Part shown: positions 1 through 8,771 of the stretch, piece after piece | Numbering within the stretch: the stretch's first letter is position 1 | Layout: every line of letters begins with the position of its first letter | Assembly: GCA_030123565.1 (NCBI GenBank) | Contig: CP126122.1 | Coordinates: 2,305,001 to 2,369,000 of the forward strand | Source of the DNA: Nitrospira sp. | GTDB lineage: Bacteria; Nitrospirota; Nitrospiria; Nitrospirales; Nitrospiraceae | Direction: 5' to 3' | DNA: 64,000 nt | The notes under the pieces: model-generated | What the model was told of the DNA's origin: nothing | The model's database searches: none | The model's input: only the letters and a program-made list of their open reading frames with translations | Made by a program: the position numbers and the translations under genes

Positions 1-205
1 GCGGAACGGTCCAATCGAACACGCGAGTTCCGCTCGCTACCTCACGGATTTCCAGAGGAATCTGACGCTGGAGGTATTGCAAGGTTTCGCGGACCCCCTG
101 TCCGGTAATACTCCTGCATATCGGGTATAACACCGCCATCAAATCATGGAGTTCTCGCCCCCCCTTGGTCCCTCCCAACGATGTCTGAATGTCACTCAGT
201 TCCAT
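1..205 (-). CDS. DUF4910 aminopeptidase-like protein, partial
   Basis: The C-terminal part lies outside the window; only the first 68 or so residues are visible. They include LYPICRSITGQGVRETL followed by IPLEIREVASGTRVFDWTVP, which I recognise as the N-terminus of the DUF4910 family, predicted zinc aminopeptidase-like proteins often found in polysaccharide loci. The start at 205 is ATG and overlaps the last 14 bases of the upstream rfbC-like gene, so the two are translationally coupled. Its role in the sugar cluster is unknown. It may act on an aminoacyl or N-acyl sugar, but that is inference from location only. The family call is fairly sure; the function is not. Confidence 0.7.
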   Translation of the reverse strand, partial: MELSDIQTSLGGTKGGRELHDLMAVLYPICRSITGQGVRETLQYLQRQIPLEIREVASGTRVFDWTVP

Positions 206-743
206 GGCATTCACGATCTGAGTAGTCCGGATAGCTAGAGTCTTTTTCAGAGATGACCTGTACCTTTTCCGGCCAGGAAATCTGAAAATTTGGGTCGTTC
301 CATCGGAAGCCCCGCGCACAGCCTGGCGTATAGAACTCGGACATCTGGTACAAAATTTCCGTATCGTCTGAGAGGGTGAGGAATCCATGGGCAAACCGTT
401 GCGGAATGTAGAGCATTCGACGATTGTCGGCCGTCAAAACTACAGAAAGAAATTTTTTGTATGTTGGGGCCTCAGGACGGAGATCTACGATCACGTCATA
501 GATCGCTCCCCTGGTACAACGTACGACTCTTGTTTCCGCAGCAGGTGCAACTTGATAATGCATCCCCCGCAGAGTACCCCGCAACCTATTGTAGGAGACA
601 TTGCACTGAACCAGTCGAGTGTCCAGACCATTCACGGCAAACTCCTTTACACAGTAACTCCTTGCAAAGAACCCCCGTTCGTCCTGCAGCCGATCCATCT
701 CGATAATAAAGGCCCCCTTCAAAGCCGTCTCCTGAAAAATCAC
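192..743 (-). CDS. rfbC: dTDP-4-dehydrorhamnose 3,5-epimerase family protein
   Basis: A cupin-fold NDP-4-keto-6-deoxysugar 3- or 3,5-epimerase of 183 residues, the usual family length. Signatures are LRGMHYQ, which carries the catalytic histidine, a DVIVDLR strand and the PQRFAHGF segment. I place the start at a GTG (743), giving MIFQETALKGAFIIEMD. A longer ATG-initiated frame exists, but the GTG overlaps the TGA of the upstream methyltransferase as GTGA, and homologues begin here. It sits in a run of sugar-modifying genes. In this cluster the substrate may be a CDP-linked keto-sugar rather than dTDP-4-keto-rhamnose, because the cluster carries a cytidylyltransferase and no rmlA, rmlB or rmlD is in view. 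Confidence 0.88.
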   Translation of the reverse strand: MIFQETALKGAFIIEMDRLQDERGFFARSYCVKEFAVNGLDTRLVQCNVSYNRLRGTLRGMHYQVAPAAETRVVRCTRGAIYDVIVDLRPEAPTYKKFLSVVLTADNRRMLYIPQRFAHGFLTLSDDTEILYQMSEFYTPGCARGFRWNDPNFQISWPEKVQVISEKDSSYPDYSDRECHGTE

Positions 744-1975
744 GACAGAACCCTCACCTCCGGAATCGGCACGACGAATTTCCCTCCCCACGCTCCGATG
801 AAAGCCATTTGTTGCATGACTTCCTCCCGGATATTCCACGGCAGAATGAGGACGTAGTCGGGTTTCGTTTCCTTGATTTTGTCCGGCGGATGAATGGGAA
901 TCCGCACCCCTGGAAGCAATTGGCCTTGTTTATACGGGCTCAGATCGACCGTATAGTCGAGAAAATCGGTCCGGACGCCACAGTAATTGAGAAGGGTATT
1001 GCCCTTGGCAGGCGCGCCGTAGCCCACCACGGATTTGCCGTTCTCCTTTGCTTCAACGAGAAAGCTCAACAATTTTCGCTTCGTTCTCGAAACCTGTTCG
1101 GCGAAAGAGAGATAGTGCTGTAAATTCCCGAATCCCGCGCGGTCTTCGCGTTGCCGCAACTCGAACACCCGTTTCTCGACAGGCTTTGAAGTATCATCGC
1201 TGTGTCGTGCGTAAACTCTCAGAGATCCGCCATGCGTAGGCAGTTCTTCAACATCGAAGAGGGCGAGCCCATGTCGTTCGAACACCCGTTCCACCGCAAG
1301 CAGCGACAAGTAGGAAAAATGCTCGTGATAGATCGTGTCGAACTGATTTTCCGCCATCAGCCGCATAAGATGGGGAAACTCCATCGTGATCACTCCTTGC
1401 GGCTTAAGCAGAATCTTCAGCCCTCCGACAAAATCATTGATGTTGGGCACGTGTGCCAGGACGTTGTTTCCGATCAGGAGATCGGCCCGCTTCTTTCGCT
1501 TTGCCAGTTCCCGAGCGGTCTTCACCCCGAGGAACTTCACGACAGTCTGGACGCCCTTTTTTTGGGCGACAGCGGCCACATTCGCGGCCGGTTCAACCCC
1601 TAACACCGGCACTCCTCGTTGCACAAAATATTGCAAGAGATAGCCGTCGTTACTCGCGATTTCCACGACATGATGCCGCGGGCCAAGGGCAAATCGTTCG
1701 CTGACCTTTTCGACATAGCGCTTCGCATGCGCCAGCCAACTCTCGGAAAAGGATGAGAAATAGGCGTAATCGCCAAAAATGCTCTGCGGGCTCGTAAACT
1801 CTTCAAGCTGTACCAAGAGGCATCCGCTACACACGTAAACATGGAGCGGATAGAACGGCTCCATTCGATTGGACTCATCAGCTTTGATGTAGGAATTTGC
1901 CAACGGCGACATGCCGAGATCGACAAACGTGTGCGCCAACACGGCTCCGCACGACCGGCACTGTGGTCCTCCCAT
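740..1975 (-). CDS. SAM-dependent sugar C-methyltransferase
   Basis: Three-part architecture typical of NDP-hexose C-methyltransferases: an N-terminal zinc-binding domain (CRSCG near the start and VCSGC about 40 residues later), a Rossmann SAM-binding domain with VVEIASNDGYLLQYF, and a C-terminal Methyltransf_14-type domain with VVGYGAPAKGNTLLN. It would add a methyl branch to a 4-keto-deoxysugar. The ATG at 1975 is preceded by AAGGAGG at good spacing; a second ATG at 1996, with a weaker GGAG, would add seven residues. The stop overlaps the next start. Together with the 3,5-epimerase, the reductase-like epimerase and rfbF, it suggests a branched deoxysugar. The exact methylation position cannot be read from sequence. 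Confidence 0.88.
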   Translation of the reverse strand: MGGPQCRSCGAVLAHTFVDLGMSPLANSYIKADESNRMEPFYPLHVYVCSGCLLVQLEEFTSPQSIFGDYAYFSSFSESWLAHAKRYVEKVSERFALGPRHHVVEIASNDGYLLQYFVQRGVPVLGVEPAANVAAVAQKKGVQTVVKFLGVKTARELAKRKKRADLLIGNNVLAHVPNINDFVGGLKILLKPQGVITMEFPHLMRLMAENQFDTIYHEHFSYLSLLAVERVFERHGLALFDVEELPTHGGSLRVYARHSDDTSKPVEKRVFELRQREDRAGFGNLQHYLSFAEQVSRTKRKLLSFLVEAKENGKSVVGYGAPAKGNTLLNYCGVRTDFLDYTVDLSPYKQGQLLPGVRIPIHPPDKIKETKPDYVLILPWNIREEVMQQMAFIGAWGGKFVVPIPEVRVLS

Positions 1976-2051
1976 GGAAACATCCTCCTTCTTCATCGCG
2001 ACTCTCCAGTTTCCTCGTTTCGCGGGGCCCGCATGGCGTCAATTATGGACG

Positions 2052-3110
2052 TCATCGAGAGGCTCGGTCGGTCCATTCAAGGTTATCCGTGAGATGCGCG
2101 GTTTCCCGGAGGCGCTTCAATGTCACCAAACGAATGAACTCCCCCGTCCTGAAATTGGGATCCTGGAAATGCATAGCCGTAAGGCCATCACGGAGATCGA
2201 CGACGGCTTGATGAAGGTCTACTTCGGGAAGGAATCCTTGGGCCACCTTGGTGAACTTGTCAAAATTCACCCGGTAGGATCGTTTATCGGGCTGTGCATC
2301 TTTGTTGATCGACACTTCCACGCCGGGAATAAGCTTGGCGACCGCCCCCGCCAAATCCTTGACCTGATAATTCCACCCATCACTCCCCACATTCAGCGTC
2401 AAGAAGGTCCCGCCGTCCCGATGCTCACGTTGCACGGCCCAATCGATGGCTCGAGCCATATCTTTGACGTGAATAAGCGGACGCCAGGGAGTTCCATCAC
2501 TCAGAATGTTAATGCGCTTGGACGCGAGTGCACCGGCTACGAAGTCATTTAATACCAGGTCGAGCCGCAGCCGATCACTCATTCCGCAAGCGGTGGCGAA
2601 CCGGAGACAGGTTGCCGTGAAGGTTTCCGATGCCAGCGCTGCAAGGTCTCGTTCGGTGGAGACTTTCGATTTGGCATAGGCCGTCAGAGGATTGAGGGCG
2701 TCCTCTTCTCGACGCGGCCCGCCTTCGGCAAACCCATAGACGCTGCAACTCGACGCAAACACGAACTTCTTGACCCCGGCCCGCTTTGCCTTCTGCGCAA
2801 GCTCGATGCTGGCCCGATAGTTAATCGCCGTCGTTACATCTTCATAGAGGGCCCCCATGGGATCGTTGGAGATGGCGCACAGATGCACGATTCCATCAAC
2901 ACCTCGCAGAATCTCCTCCGGAATCCGCCGAATGTCTCCGAAGTGTTGCACGTCAACTCGACTTTCCGGAAAGCGCGACACACCCGTCAGGCAGTGCGCA
3001 AAGTAGCCCATGTCATACCCGATGAGCGTCGCTCCTGGATGGGACTCGCGCAAACGGCGCAACACTAATGGTCCGACATACCCCATATTGCCGGTGACCA
3101 AGATCTTCAT
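2052..3110 (-). CDS. NAD-dependent epimerase/dehydratase (extended SDR)
   Basis: An extended short-chain dehydrogenase of 352 residues. It starts MKILVTGNMGYVG, the TGxxGxxG nucleotide-binding loop. A serine-rich SSCSVYG segment and YAKSK (YxxxK catalytic pair) follow at about residues 120-150. Later sequence (RLRLDLVLNDFVAGAL, PWRPLIHVKDMARAI) is typical of sugar-nucleotide epimerases and reductases. It lies 9 bp downstream of the lhgO-like gene and about 75 bp upstream of the methyltransferase. The likely role is epimerisation or reduction of the 4-keto-sugar made in this pathway. The precise reaction (4-epimerase, reductase or dehydratase) cannot be decided here. Confidence 0.85.
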   Translation of the reverse strand: MKILVTGNMGYVGPLVLRRLRESHPGATLIGYDMGYFAHCLTGVSRFPESRVDVQHFGDIRRIPEEILRGVDGIVHLCAISNDPMGALYEDVTTAINYRASIELAQKAKRAGVKKFVFASSCSVYGFAEGGPRREEDALNPLTAYAKSKVSTERDLAALASETFTATCLRFATACGMSDRLRLDLVLNDFVAGALASKRINILSDGTPWRPLIHVKDMARAIDWAVQREHRDGGTFLTLNVGSDGWNYQVKDLAGAVAKLIPGVEVSINKDAQPDKRSYRVNFDKFTKVAQGFLPEVDLHQAVVDLRDGLTAMHFQDPNFRTGEFIRLVTLKRLRETAHLTDNLEWTDRASR

Positions 3111-3119
3111 GGCACTCCT

Positions 3120-4316
3120 CTAACTTAAGGTGGCTTTGATTTGCTGGCATACGTACTCTGAAAACGGAAGCGAACAAGTGAACGCCGGAGAGACGGCGTT
3201 GAGGATATGCATCGAGTGTTTGTCGCCCTCCAAGACAAAATCCATTTCGAGTTTCCGCTTTCTGATATCGACGAGTTGCGCCCGGATCCCTGGTTTCCCC
3301 CAGCTCTGATAATGCTCGGGTTTGACTCCCTCCGCCAATTGACTCGCCAGGGAAATCATCGTCGATTTCGAATACTTCGCCATCTCACGGATCGCAAGGG
3401 TTTTGAAGTCAAAGTTGGACGCGGCCAGCAAACTCGCCCCACGCGCGGCGACCTCGAAAAATTCGCTCCAACGAAAGTTTGCGACGCCGCCGTAATGTTC
3501 CCGCCAGAGTCCCGGGATTGCCGTGGGACCGATCTTAGCTTTCCCGCTGGCCGCCACCGTGAAGTGTACTCCCAGAAAGGGATTCTTTAGATCAGGAACA
3601 GGATAGATGTTCGTGCGAATCGATCCGGCAGGCTCGCTGGAGTAAAGGTAGAGGCCCTTAAAAGGAAGGATTCGATAGTGCTCGGAAAACCCGAATTCCC
3701 GTGCGATACGGTCCGCATAGAGTCCGGCCGCATTGACGACATACCCCACGTCGAATAAGCCTTTCGTCGTCAACACTCGCCCTTGGGATGACGAGAGGTA
3801 TCGCACCCCGCAATGGAGCTGCACGCCTTCATCAACGGCATCTTTTTTCATGGCCTGCATGACCTGCACAGGGTCAACCGTTGACGTCGCGGGCGAGAAC
3901 AACGCGCGCCCGCAGGTCTTCACACGAGGTTCTATCGACTTGGCATCCTTCTCGGAGATCTCCTCAAGCGGTATGCCGTTCGCGCGCCCTCGCCGAAGCA
4001 ATTCATCGAGCCCCGCGTGATCAGCCTGATTTCTTGCAACAACCAACTTTCCGCATTTATTCAGAGGGATCCCCTTCGCGTCGCAGTATTCAGTCAAGAG
4101 GCGATTCCCCCTCCACGTAAACTTCGCCTTCAGACTGTCTGGTGAATAGTAAAACCCTGCGTGCAAGACACCGCTATTGCGACCACTGGCATGCAATCCG
4201 CAATCAATCTCTTTTTCGAGGAGGTGCACCGATGCGCCAGAAAACATTCGTCGAAGCCTGCGCGCGATATTCAGACCGATAACTCCGCCACCAATGACCA
4301 AGAAGTCCGATTGCAC
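3120..4316 (-). CDS. lhgO: L-2-hydroxyglutarate oxidase-like FAD enzyme
   Basis: A FAD-dependent oxidoreductase of the DAO family, 398 residues. The N-terminal dinucleotide-binding loop is GGGVIGLNIARRL, followed by HASGRNSGVLHAGFYY, which is characteristic of L-2-hydroxyglutarate oxidases (LhgO/YgaF). The C-terminal half carries a GPTAIPG-type segment and a conserved HILNAVSPAFTCSLPF tail. It sits 6 bp after rfbF and 9 bp before the epimerase, inside a sugar-nucleotide operon. That is an odd place for a central-metabolism enzyme. Either it is a general LhgO carried along, or it oxidises a hydroxy-acid linked to the polysaccharide. The family call is strong; the role here is open. Confidence 0.85.
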   Translation of the reverse strand: MQSDFLVIGGGVIGLNIARRLRRMFSGASVHLLEKEIDCGLHASGRNSGVLHAGFYYSPDSLKAKFTWRGNRLLTEYCDAKGIPLNKCGKLVVARNQADHAGLDELLRRGRANGIPLEEISEKDAKSIEPRVKTCGRALFSPATSTVDPVQVMQAMKKDAVDEGVQLHCGVRYLSSSQGRVLTTKGLFDVGYVVNAAGLYADRIAREFGFSEHYRILPFKGLYLYSSEPAGSIRTNIYPVPDLKNPFLGVHFTVAASGKAKIGPTAIPGLWREHYGGVANFRWSEFFEVAARGASLLAASNFDFKTLAIREMAKYSKSTMISLASQLAEGVKPEHYQSWGKPGIRAQLVDIRKRKLEMDFVLEGDKHSMHILNAVSPAFTCSLPFSEYVCQQIKATLS

Positions 4317-4322
4317 AGCGGC

Positions 4323-5093
4323 TTACCACATCTTCCACGGGGCCTTGCCGGATTGCCACAGCCCCTCCAAGTATTCTTTTTCCTTCAGCGTATCCATGCA
4401 AGACCAGAAACCATAATGTTTGAACCCCACCATCTGGCCAGCATGGGCAAGGCGCTCGACGGGATCACGTTCCCAGATTGTATGATCCCCTTCGATATAA
4501 TCCAGCGCCTTAATGTTCAGAACAAAAAATCCTCCGTTAATCCACCCCTCCCCCGCCTCCGGCTTCTCGAAAAATTCAGTCACCCGGTCTCCTTCAAAGC
4601 CGATGCGGCCAAATCGCGCAGGAGAACGGACCGAAGTCATTGTCGCAAGTTTGCCGTGAGAGTGATGGAACTTCAATAACTTGTCGATATTCAGATCGGC
4701 CACCCCATCTCCGTACGTCAACATGAACGTCTCATCCGTCCCCAGCCATTTTCTCAGACGTTTGACCCGCCCCCCGGTTTGCGTCGTCAGGCCGGTGTCC
4801 GCCAAATGGACTGTCCATTTCGGCTGGTTGCCGTCGTGAATGATCGTTTTCCCGGTAGACAGATCAACTGACAAATCATTGTTAATGGCAAAAAAATTCA
4901 GGAAGTACTCTTTGATCATTTCGCCCTTATACCCAAGCGCCACCACGAATTCTGTGATGCCATACACGGCATGAATCTGCATGATATGCCAGAGGATTGG
5001 CTTGCCACCAATTTCTACCATAGGCTTTGGACGGAGCACTGTCTCCTCGGACAACCGAGTTCCCAATCCGCCAGCCAAAATCACCGCTTTCAT
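4323..5093 (-). CDS. rfbF: glucose-1-phosphate cytidylyltransferase
   Basis: Makes CDP-glucose from CTP and glucose-1-phosphate, the entry step to CDP-3,6-dideoxy and branched sugars. The 256-residue length is normal. The N-terminal signature GGLGTRLSEETVLRPKPM is the nucleotidyltransferase loop with the SEE variant typical of RfbF, and FMLTYGDGVADLNI carries the metal-binding aspartates. It is the first gene of the sugar-modification run and lies 155 bp downstream of wzt. The usual next enzyme, CDP-glucose 4,6-dehydratase (rfbG), is not in the window and may lie to the left or elsewhere. Confidence 0.93.
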   Translation of the reverse strand: MKAVILAGGLGTRLSEETVLRPKPMVEIGGKPILWHIMQIHAVYGITEFVVALGYKGEMIKEYFLNFFAINNDLSVDLSTGKTIIHDGNQPKWTVHLADTGLTTQTGGRVKRLRKWLGTDETFMLTYGDGVADLNIDKLLKFHHSHGKLATMTSVRSPARFGRIGFEGDRVTEFFEKPEAGEGWINGGFFVLNIKALDYIEGDHTIWERDPVERLAHAGQMVGFKHYGFWSCMDTLKEKEYLEGLWQSGKAPWKMW

Positions 5094-5248
5094 GTGCGTA
5101 CCTCCTGCAATCGACGGTTTCCGCTACGTCATCCGGCAATGAACTACATCATCTCCGAAACTAAGCAACCTAGGAACGCCATCGTTTCATTCCCTACAAC
5201 GTTGCAGGAGGAGAAAAGAGTGCGAACTGACGCCTTACCGAATCGACG

Positions 5249-6520
5249 CTACGATGAGAGGTGCTCGGTAGTCCACTTGAGCAAGGGCCTCACAACGCCC
5301 TCCCATCGTCCCGTCACATCGCCTCTGGCCGTATCTCCCGTCCCCGGGTCTATTACTCGAAAGCCCACAACTCGCGGAACATCACAGTGTTCCTGCCAGG
5401 GGTCCTCTGAAAAGATCCCTCCTCCTACGACCATGGTACCTTCCGACAAGAAATTTCCGGGAATCCAAACTGTGCTGATATAGTGACCTGTTGGTCGAGG
5501 TCGTCTGTACCATGCGGGATCTCGGTCATTGACCACGAAAGCGATAACATCGTCTTCCGTATTGAAACCGAACTGCGCCACAATCGTGTGTCCCGGTTTG
5601 AGAATGTCATATTCGATCTCAACTCGTATTGGCTTTCTAATATCCATGACATCTGCAACCTGGCCGGCGGCGGATTTCACCCGCACGGCCCGCAGGCGCA
5701 CGACCTCGTTGCCGGGCGCCTGTGCCGGGTCCGGCCATGCCGCACAGGCCTGAATATGGCCGGCGTGCAGGTACTGATTCACCACGTCGTGGGCCGTGCC
5801 CTCCTGCACCACCTCGCCCTGGTGCAACAGCATCGCCCGTTTGCATAACCGGGTAATGGCCTGCATGTCGTGCGACACCAGGATCACCGTCCGCCCGTGC
5901 TGCCCCACAGCCTCCATCTTCCCCATGCACTTCTTCTGGAACCGCACGTCCCCCACCGCCAGCACCTCGTCCACGATCAGAATGTCCGGGTCCATATGGG
6001 CCAACACCGAGAACCCCAACCGGACATACATCCCGCTGGAGTAATGTTTCACCGGCGTGTCGATAAAGGCCTCCACTTCGGCGAAGGCCACGATCTCGTC
6101 GAACTTCCGGGCAATTTCCTGGCGGGTCATGCCCAGAATGGCCCCGCTCATGTAGACGTTGTCCCGCCCGGTCAGTTCCGGATGGAAGCCGGTTCCCACT
6201 TCCAGCAAGCCGCAGAAGCGCCCCGTGAGGACTACCCGGCCCCGCGTGGGTTCGGTCACCCGCGAGAGGATCTTCAGGAGGGTGCTCTTGCCCGACCCAT
6301 TGGTGCCGATCACCCCGAACACTTCCCCCTGTTTGATCTCAAACGACACGTCGCGCAGCGCCCAGAGGCTCGCCGCAGCCCGGGGGACGGCCGGCTGCGG
6401 CCGCCAGAGCCGGCTCAGCCCTCGCGCCAGGGCGCCGGCCAGGGAGGTCTCCGAGGCATGGGTCGCCCCCAGGCGATACCGCTTCGACAACTGCTCGACT
6501 CGTACCGCGGTGTCTCCCAT
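5249..6520 (-). CDS. wzt: polysaccharide ABC exporter ATP-binding protein
   Basis: The ATPase of an ABC-2 polysaccharide/O-antigen exporter, 423 residues. Walker A is GTNGSGKSTLL, the signature region is HYSSGMYVRLGFS, and Walker B is DILIVDEVLAVGD. After about residue 250 there is a Wzt-type C-terminal extension (ALRDV and RVEIEY strands, then WIPGNFLSEGTMVVGGGIFS). In known systems that domain binds the modified glycan end and couples chain termination to export. The ATG directly follows the TGA of the permease gene (TGAATG), so the two are translated together. The 3' end is 155 bp from rfbF. Confidence 0.93.
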   Translation of the reverse strand: MGDTAVRVEQLSKRYRLGATHASETSLAGALARGLSRLWRPQPAVPRAAASLWALRDVSFEIKQGEVFGVIGTNGSGKSTLLKILSRVTEPTRGRVVLTGRFCGLLEVGTGFHPELTGRDNVYMSGAILGMTRQEIARKFDEIVAFAEVEAFIDTPVKHYSSGMYVRLGFSVLAHMDPDILIVDEVLAVGDVRFQKKCMGKMEAVGQHGRTVILVSHDMQAITRLCKRAMLLHQGEVVQEGTAHDVVNQYLHAGHIQACAAWPDPAQAPGNEVVRLRAVRVKSAAGQVADVMDIRKPIRVEIEYDILKPGHTIVAQFGFNTEDDVIAFVVNDRDPAWYRRPRPTGHYISTVWIPGNFLSEGTMVVGGGIFSEDPWQEHCDVPRVVGFRVIDPGTGDTARGDVTGRWEGVVRPLLKWTTEHLSS

Positions 6521-7366
6521 TCAGATCACATCGGCGAAGGTTCGCTCCACCCTCCGAAAAAACATCACGCCGCCTCCCAACAAGATCGTGACCACCCCCA
6601 GACTCACCGCCACCATCCCCCACTCCGGGGCCGCCTTGCCCAAAAGCGCCCAGCGAACCCCCTCAATGACCCCCGCCATGGGGTTCAATCCATAGTACAC
6701 ACGCACGGGCTCCGGCACCAGGGACGCGGGATACAGGACCGGGGAGGCAAACATCCACAATTGCGTCATCAAGGGCACGATCGACGCCACATCCCGGTAT
6801 TTGACATTGAGCGCCGACAGCCACAGGCTCACGGACAGCGCGGTGACCACCGCCCCCCCCACGAACAGGGGCAGGCACACCAGCGTCCAGGGCGGCACGA
6901 TCTGGTACCACAGCATCATCCCGAGCAGGAGGAGCAGCCCGACGGCAAAATCCACCAGGTTGATGAAGGTGGCGGCGATCGGAATGATCAGCCGCGGAAA
7001 ATAGACCTTCTTGATCAGGCCGCCCTCCGTCACCACACTCAGGGTGCTCCGTTCGAGGCTGCGCGCAAACAGCGCCCAGGGCAGTATCGCCGCGAACACG
7101 AACAGGGGATAGGGCACGCCGTCCGAGGGCACTTTGACCACATAACTGAAGACCACCGTGAAGATCATGGTACTGAGCAGCGGCTGCAGGAGGGCCCACC
7201 CCGCCCCGATGGCCGTCTGGGCATACCGCGTTTTCAGGTCCCGCCAGGCCAGAAAATAGAACAACTCCCGCGCCGCCCACAGCTCTCCCCACCCCACCCG
7301 GACATACCCCTGGCTCGGTTCAATGACTATTGAAGAAGAATCACTTTGTGCCACGGCATATTCCAT
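6521..7366 (-). CDS. wzm: polysaccharide ABC exporter permease
   Basis: ABC-2 type membrane component, 281 residues, with about six hydrophobic segments. The segment FLAWRDLKTRYAQTAIGAGW just before the first membrane span is a hallmark of polysaccharide exporters (TagG/Wzm/KpsM-like). It pairs with the adjacent ATPase to move undecaprenol-linked glycan across the inner membrane. It is the first gene of the region 1 transcription unit. The 468-bp gap upstream is the likely place of its promoter, although I see no clear -35/-10 pair. Confidence 0.93.
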   Translation of the reverse strand: MEYAVAQSDSSSIVIEPSQGYVRVGWGELWAARELFYFLAWRDLKTRYAQTAIGAGWALLQPLLSTMIFTVVFSYVVKVPSDGVPYPLFVFAAILPWALFARSLERSTLSVVTEGGLIKKVYFPRLIIPIAATFINLVDFAVGLLLLLGMMLWYQIVPPWTLVCLPLFVGGAVVTALSVSLWLSALNVKYRDVASIVPLMTQLWMFASPVLYPASLVPEPVRVYYGLNPMAGVIEGVRWALLGKAAPEWGMVAVSLGVVTILLGGGVMFFRRVERTFADVI

Positions 7367-7834
7367 TATCGTAGTCGGGTATCAGCATCCAGGAAGTACA
7401 AGAGACTTGGCGACATTACCCCTTATCCGACTCGAGGATTGAGAGGAGACCACCGCAAGTCTTAACCTTTGAATGAATGGTCTGAACAAAACGCACTGGA
7501 AGATCCTAGGTATGCCCGCACCACAAGAATAGCACAATGCGATGCAAGGGACTCCTGCCCTTGACTAAACCGAACGGCTTAAGACCTATGGGCAGCAACA
7601 ATTGAATTTTGGTAGGGAGCTAACTTTCCTGACTGATGAAGCTATGTCTTAGTGCAGAGAATCACAATGTTCCTAATCGTGCTTCGTGATACTCTACTTC
7701 ATTCGGAGACGACCGAGAAGTCTCCAGTAAAGCCGGACGATCGTCGACAAACAGCGCGACTCTCACTTGAATTCACATCACCAGAAAGACTGCGAAAGGA
7801 TGTTCGCCTGAAGCATACATTCATAAGCACTACG
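7367..7834. other. non-coding gap between two polysaccharide units
   Basis: This 468-bp stretch separates the ABC-exporter/sugar unit from the 3' end of the exopolysaccharide operon; both run leftwards. It is noticeably more AT-rich than the wzt/wzm genes. A 63-codon open frame on the plus strand has no ribosome-binding site and no recognisable sequence. The gap should hold the terminator of the exopolysaccharide operon and the promoter of wzm. I see no strong GC hairpin with a T-run and no convincing promoter. Confidence 0.5.
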
Positions 7835-8764
7835 TTAACTTAATATGACAGTTGGTATGGTTGTAGAAGAAGTTGAATGTCTCGCGAGAGGCCGCGAAAG
7901 CAACCGCTCATGGTACATCCGTTCAATTGGAGAGAACACTTGTCGAATCGGTGCAAAAGAAAAATCCTGTAAGAGTGCACGCATTCTGCATTCCGTTTTA
8001 TCTAAATTAAGATAATGCCGCAATCGTGACAGCAACGATCCTTCCATTCTCGGTTGGTCTGGATCGAATTCCCATGGATGCATGTACATGACTAACGAAG
8101 AACCTTGTCCTTCCAGCTTTTTCAAGAATGCCCGCAGAACCACATAGGGATATAATCGAAAATATCCCCCCCCAGCGACCGGCAATCGAACTCCCATATA
8201 TTTAACGGTCGAGGGAGGCACTTCCCATAGTAGGCCGGACGCCGTCAAAAGCTGATGCACCTCCGGATTGGCAGAGGGCACACCATAGCGATCATGCAGC
8301 ACTGGAAAGATGCTGGAGTCATATCCATAACCTTCCTCAACAAGAATCTGGGTGGCCCACATCGTATCCTTTGTAATGGAAAAACTTGGCGCGCGATATC
8401 CCACTACCGGTTCCGAGAGAATATTTTCCAGAATACCCTTGGCCTTCCGAATATCTTCACGAAAAGCGACGGGAGTTTGGCTTGTAATAAGCTCATGCCC
8501 ATATCCATGCGATGCAATTTCATGCCCTCCCGATGCAATTCGTCGGACCAAAGACGGATACCGTTCCGCCACCCATCCAAGGACAAAGAATGTTGCTTGC
8601 ACTCCGTTATCGGCCAAGAGTCCCAGCAGTTTTTCGGTATTTTCTTCTACTCGGCTCTCAAATTGTCCCCAATGCCGTCGGCGCATCGGAGATTCGAACG
8701 CCGATACCTGAAAATGCTCTTCGACATCGAATGACAAGCAATTTTTAGGACCCACCACAGCCAT
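7835..8764 (-). CDS. polysaccharide deacetylase, XrtA/DUF3473 type
   Basis: A NodB-fold carbohydrate esterase. LSFDVEEHFQVSAF near the N-terminus has the first metal-ligand/catalytic Asp of the family, GHEIASHGYGHELI is the second metal motif (HxxxH), and GYRAPSFSITKDTMWA is the third. The C-terminal part (YFRLYPYVVLRAFLK, YMHPWEFDPDQP) matches the DUF3473 extension of deacetylases linked to exosortase (PEP-CTERM) exopolysaccharide loci. The start at 8764 follows the upstream TAA by 7 bp with AAGGAG in front; a GTG at 8788 is possible. It probably trims N-acetyl groups in the periplasm, though no signal peptide is visible. It is the last gene of the operon. Confidence 0.88.
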   Translation of the reverse strand: MAVVGPKNCLSFDVEEHFQVSAFESPMRRRHWGQFESRVEENTEKLLGLLADNGVQATFFVLGWVAERYPSLVRRIASGGHEIASHGYGHELITSQTPVAFREDIRKAKGILENILSEPVVGYRAPSFSITKDTMWATQILVEEGYGYDSSIFPVLHDRYGVPSANPEVHQLLTASGLLWEVPPSTVKYMGVRLPVAGGGYFRLYPYVVLRAFLKKLEGQGSSLVMYMHPWEFDPDQPRMEGSLLSRLRHYLNLDKTECRMRALLQDFSFAPIRQVFSPIERMYHERLLSRPLARHSTSSTTIPTVILS

Positions 8765-8771
8765 ATGCTCC

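Noticed and set aside
5870-7333. A 487-codon plus-strand frame opposite wzt and wzm
   Set aside because: Antisense shadow crossing two genes; His/Gln/Arg-rich, not protein-like.
7652-7843. A 63-codon plus-strand gene in the gap after the EPS operon
   Set aside because: No ribosome-binding site, no recognisable domain, and it overlaps the deacetylase gene end.
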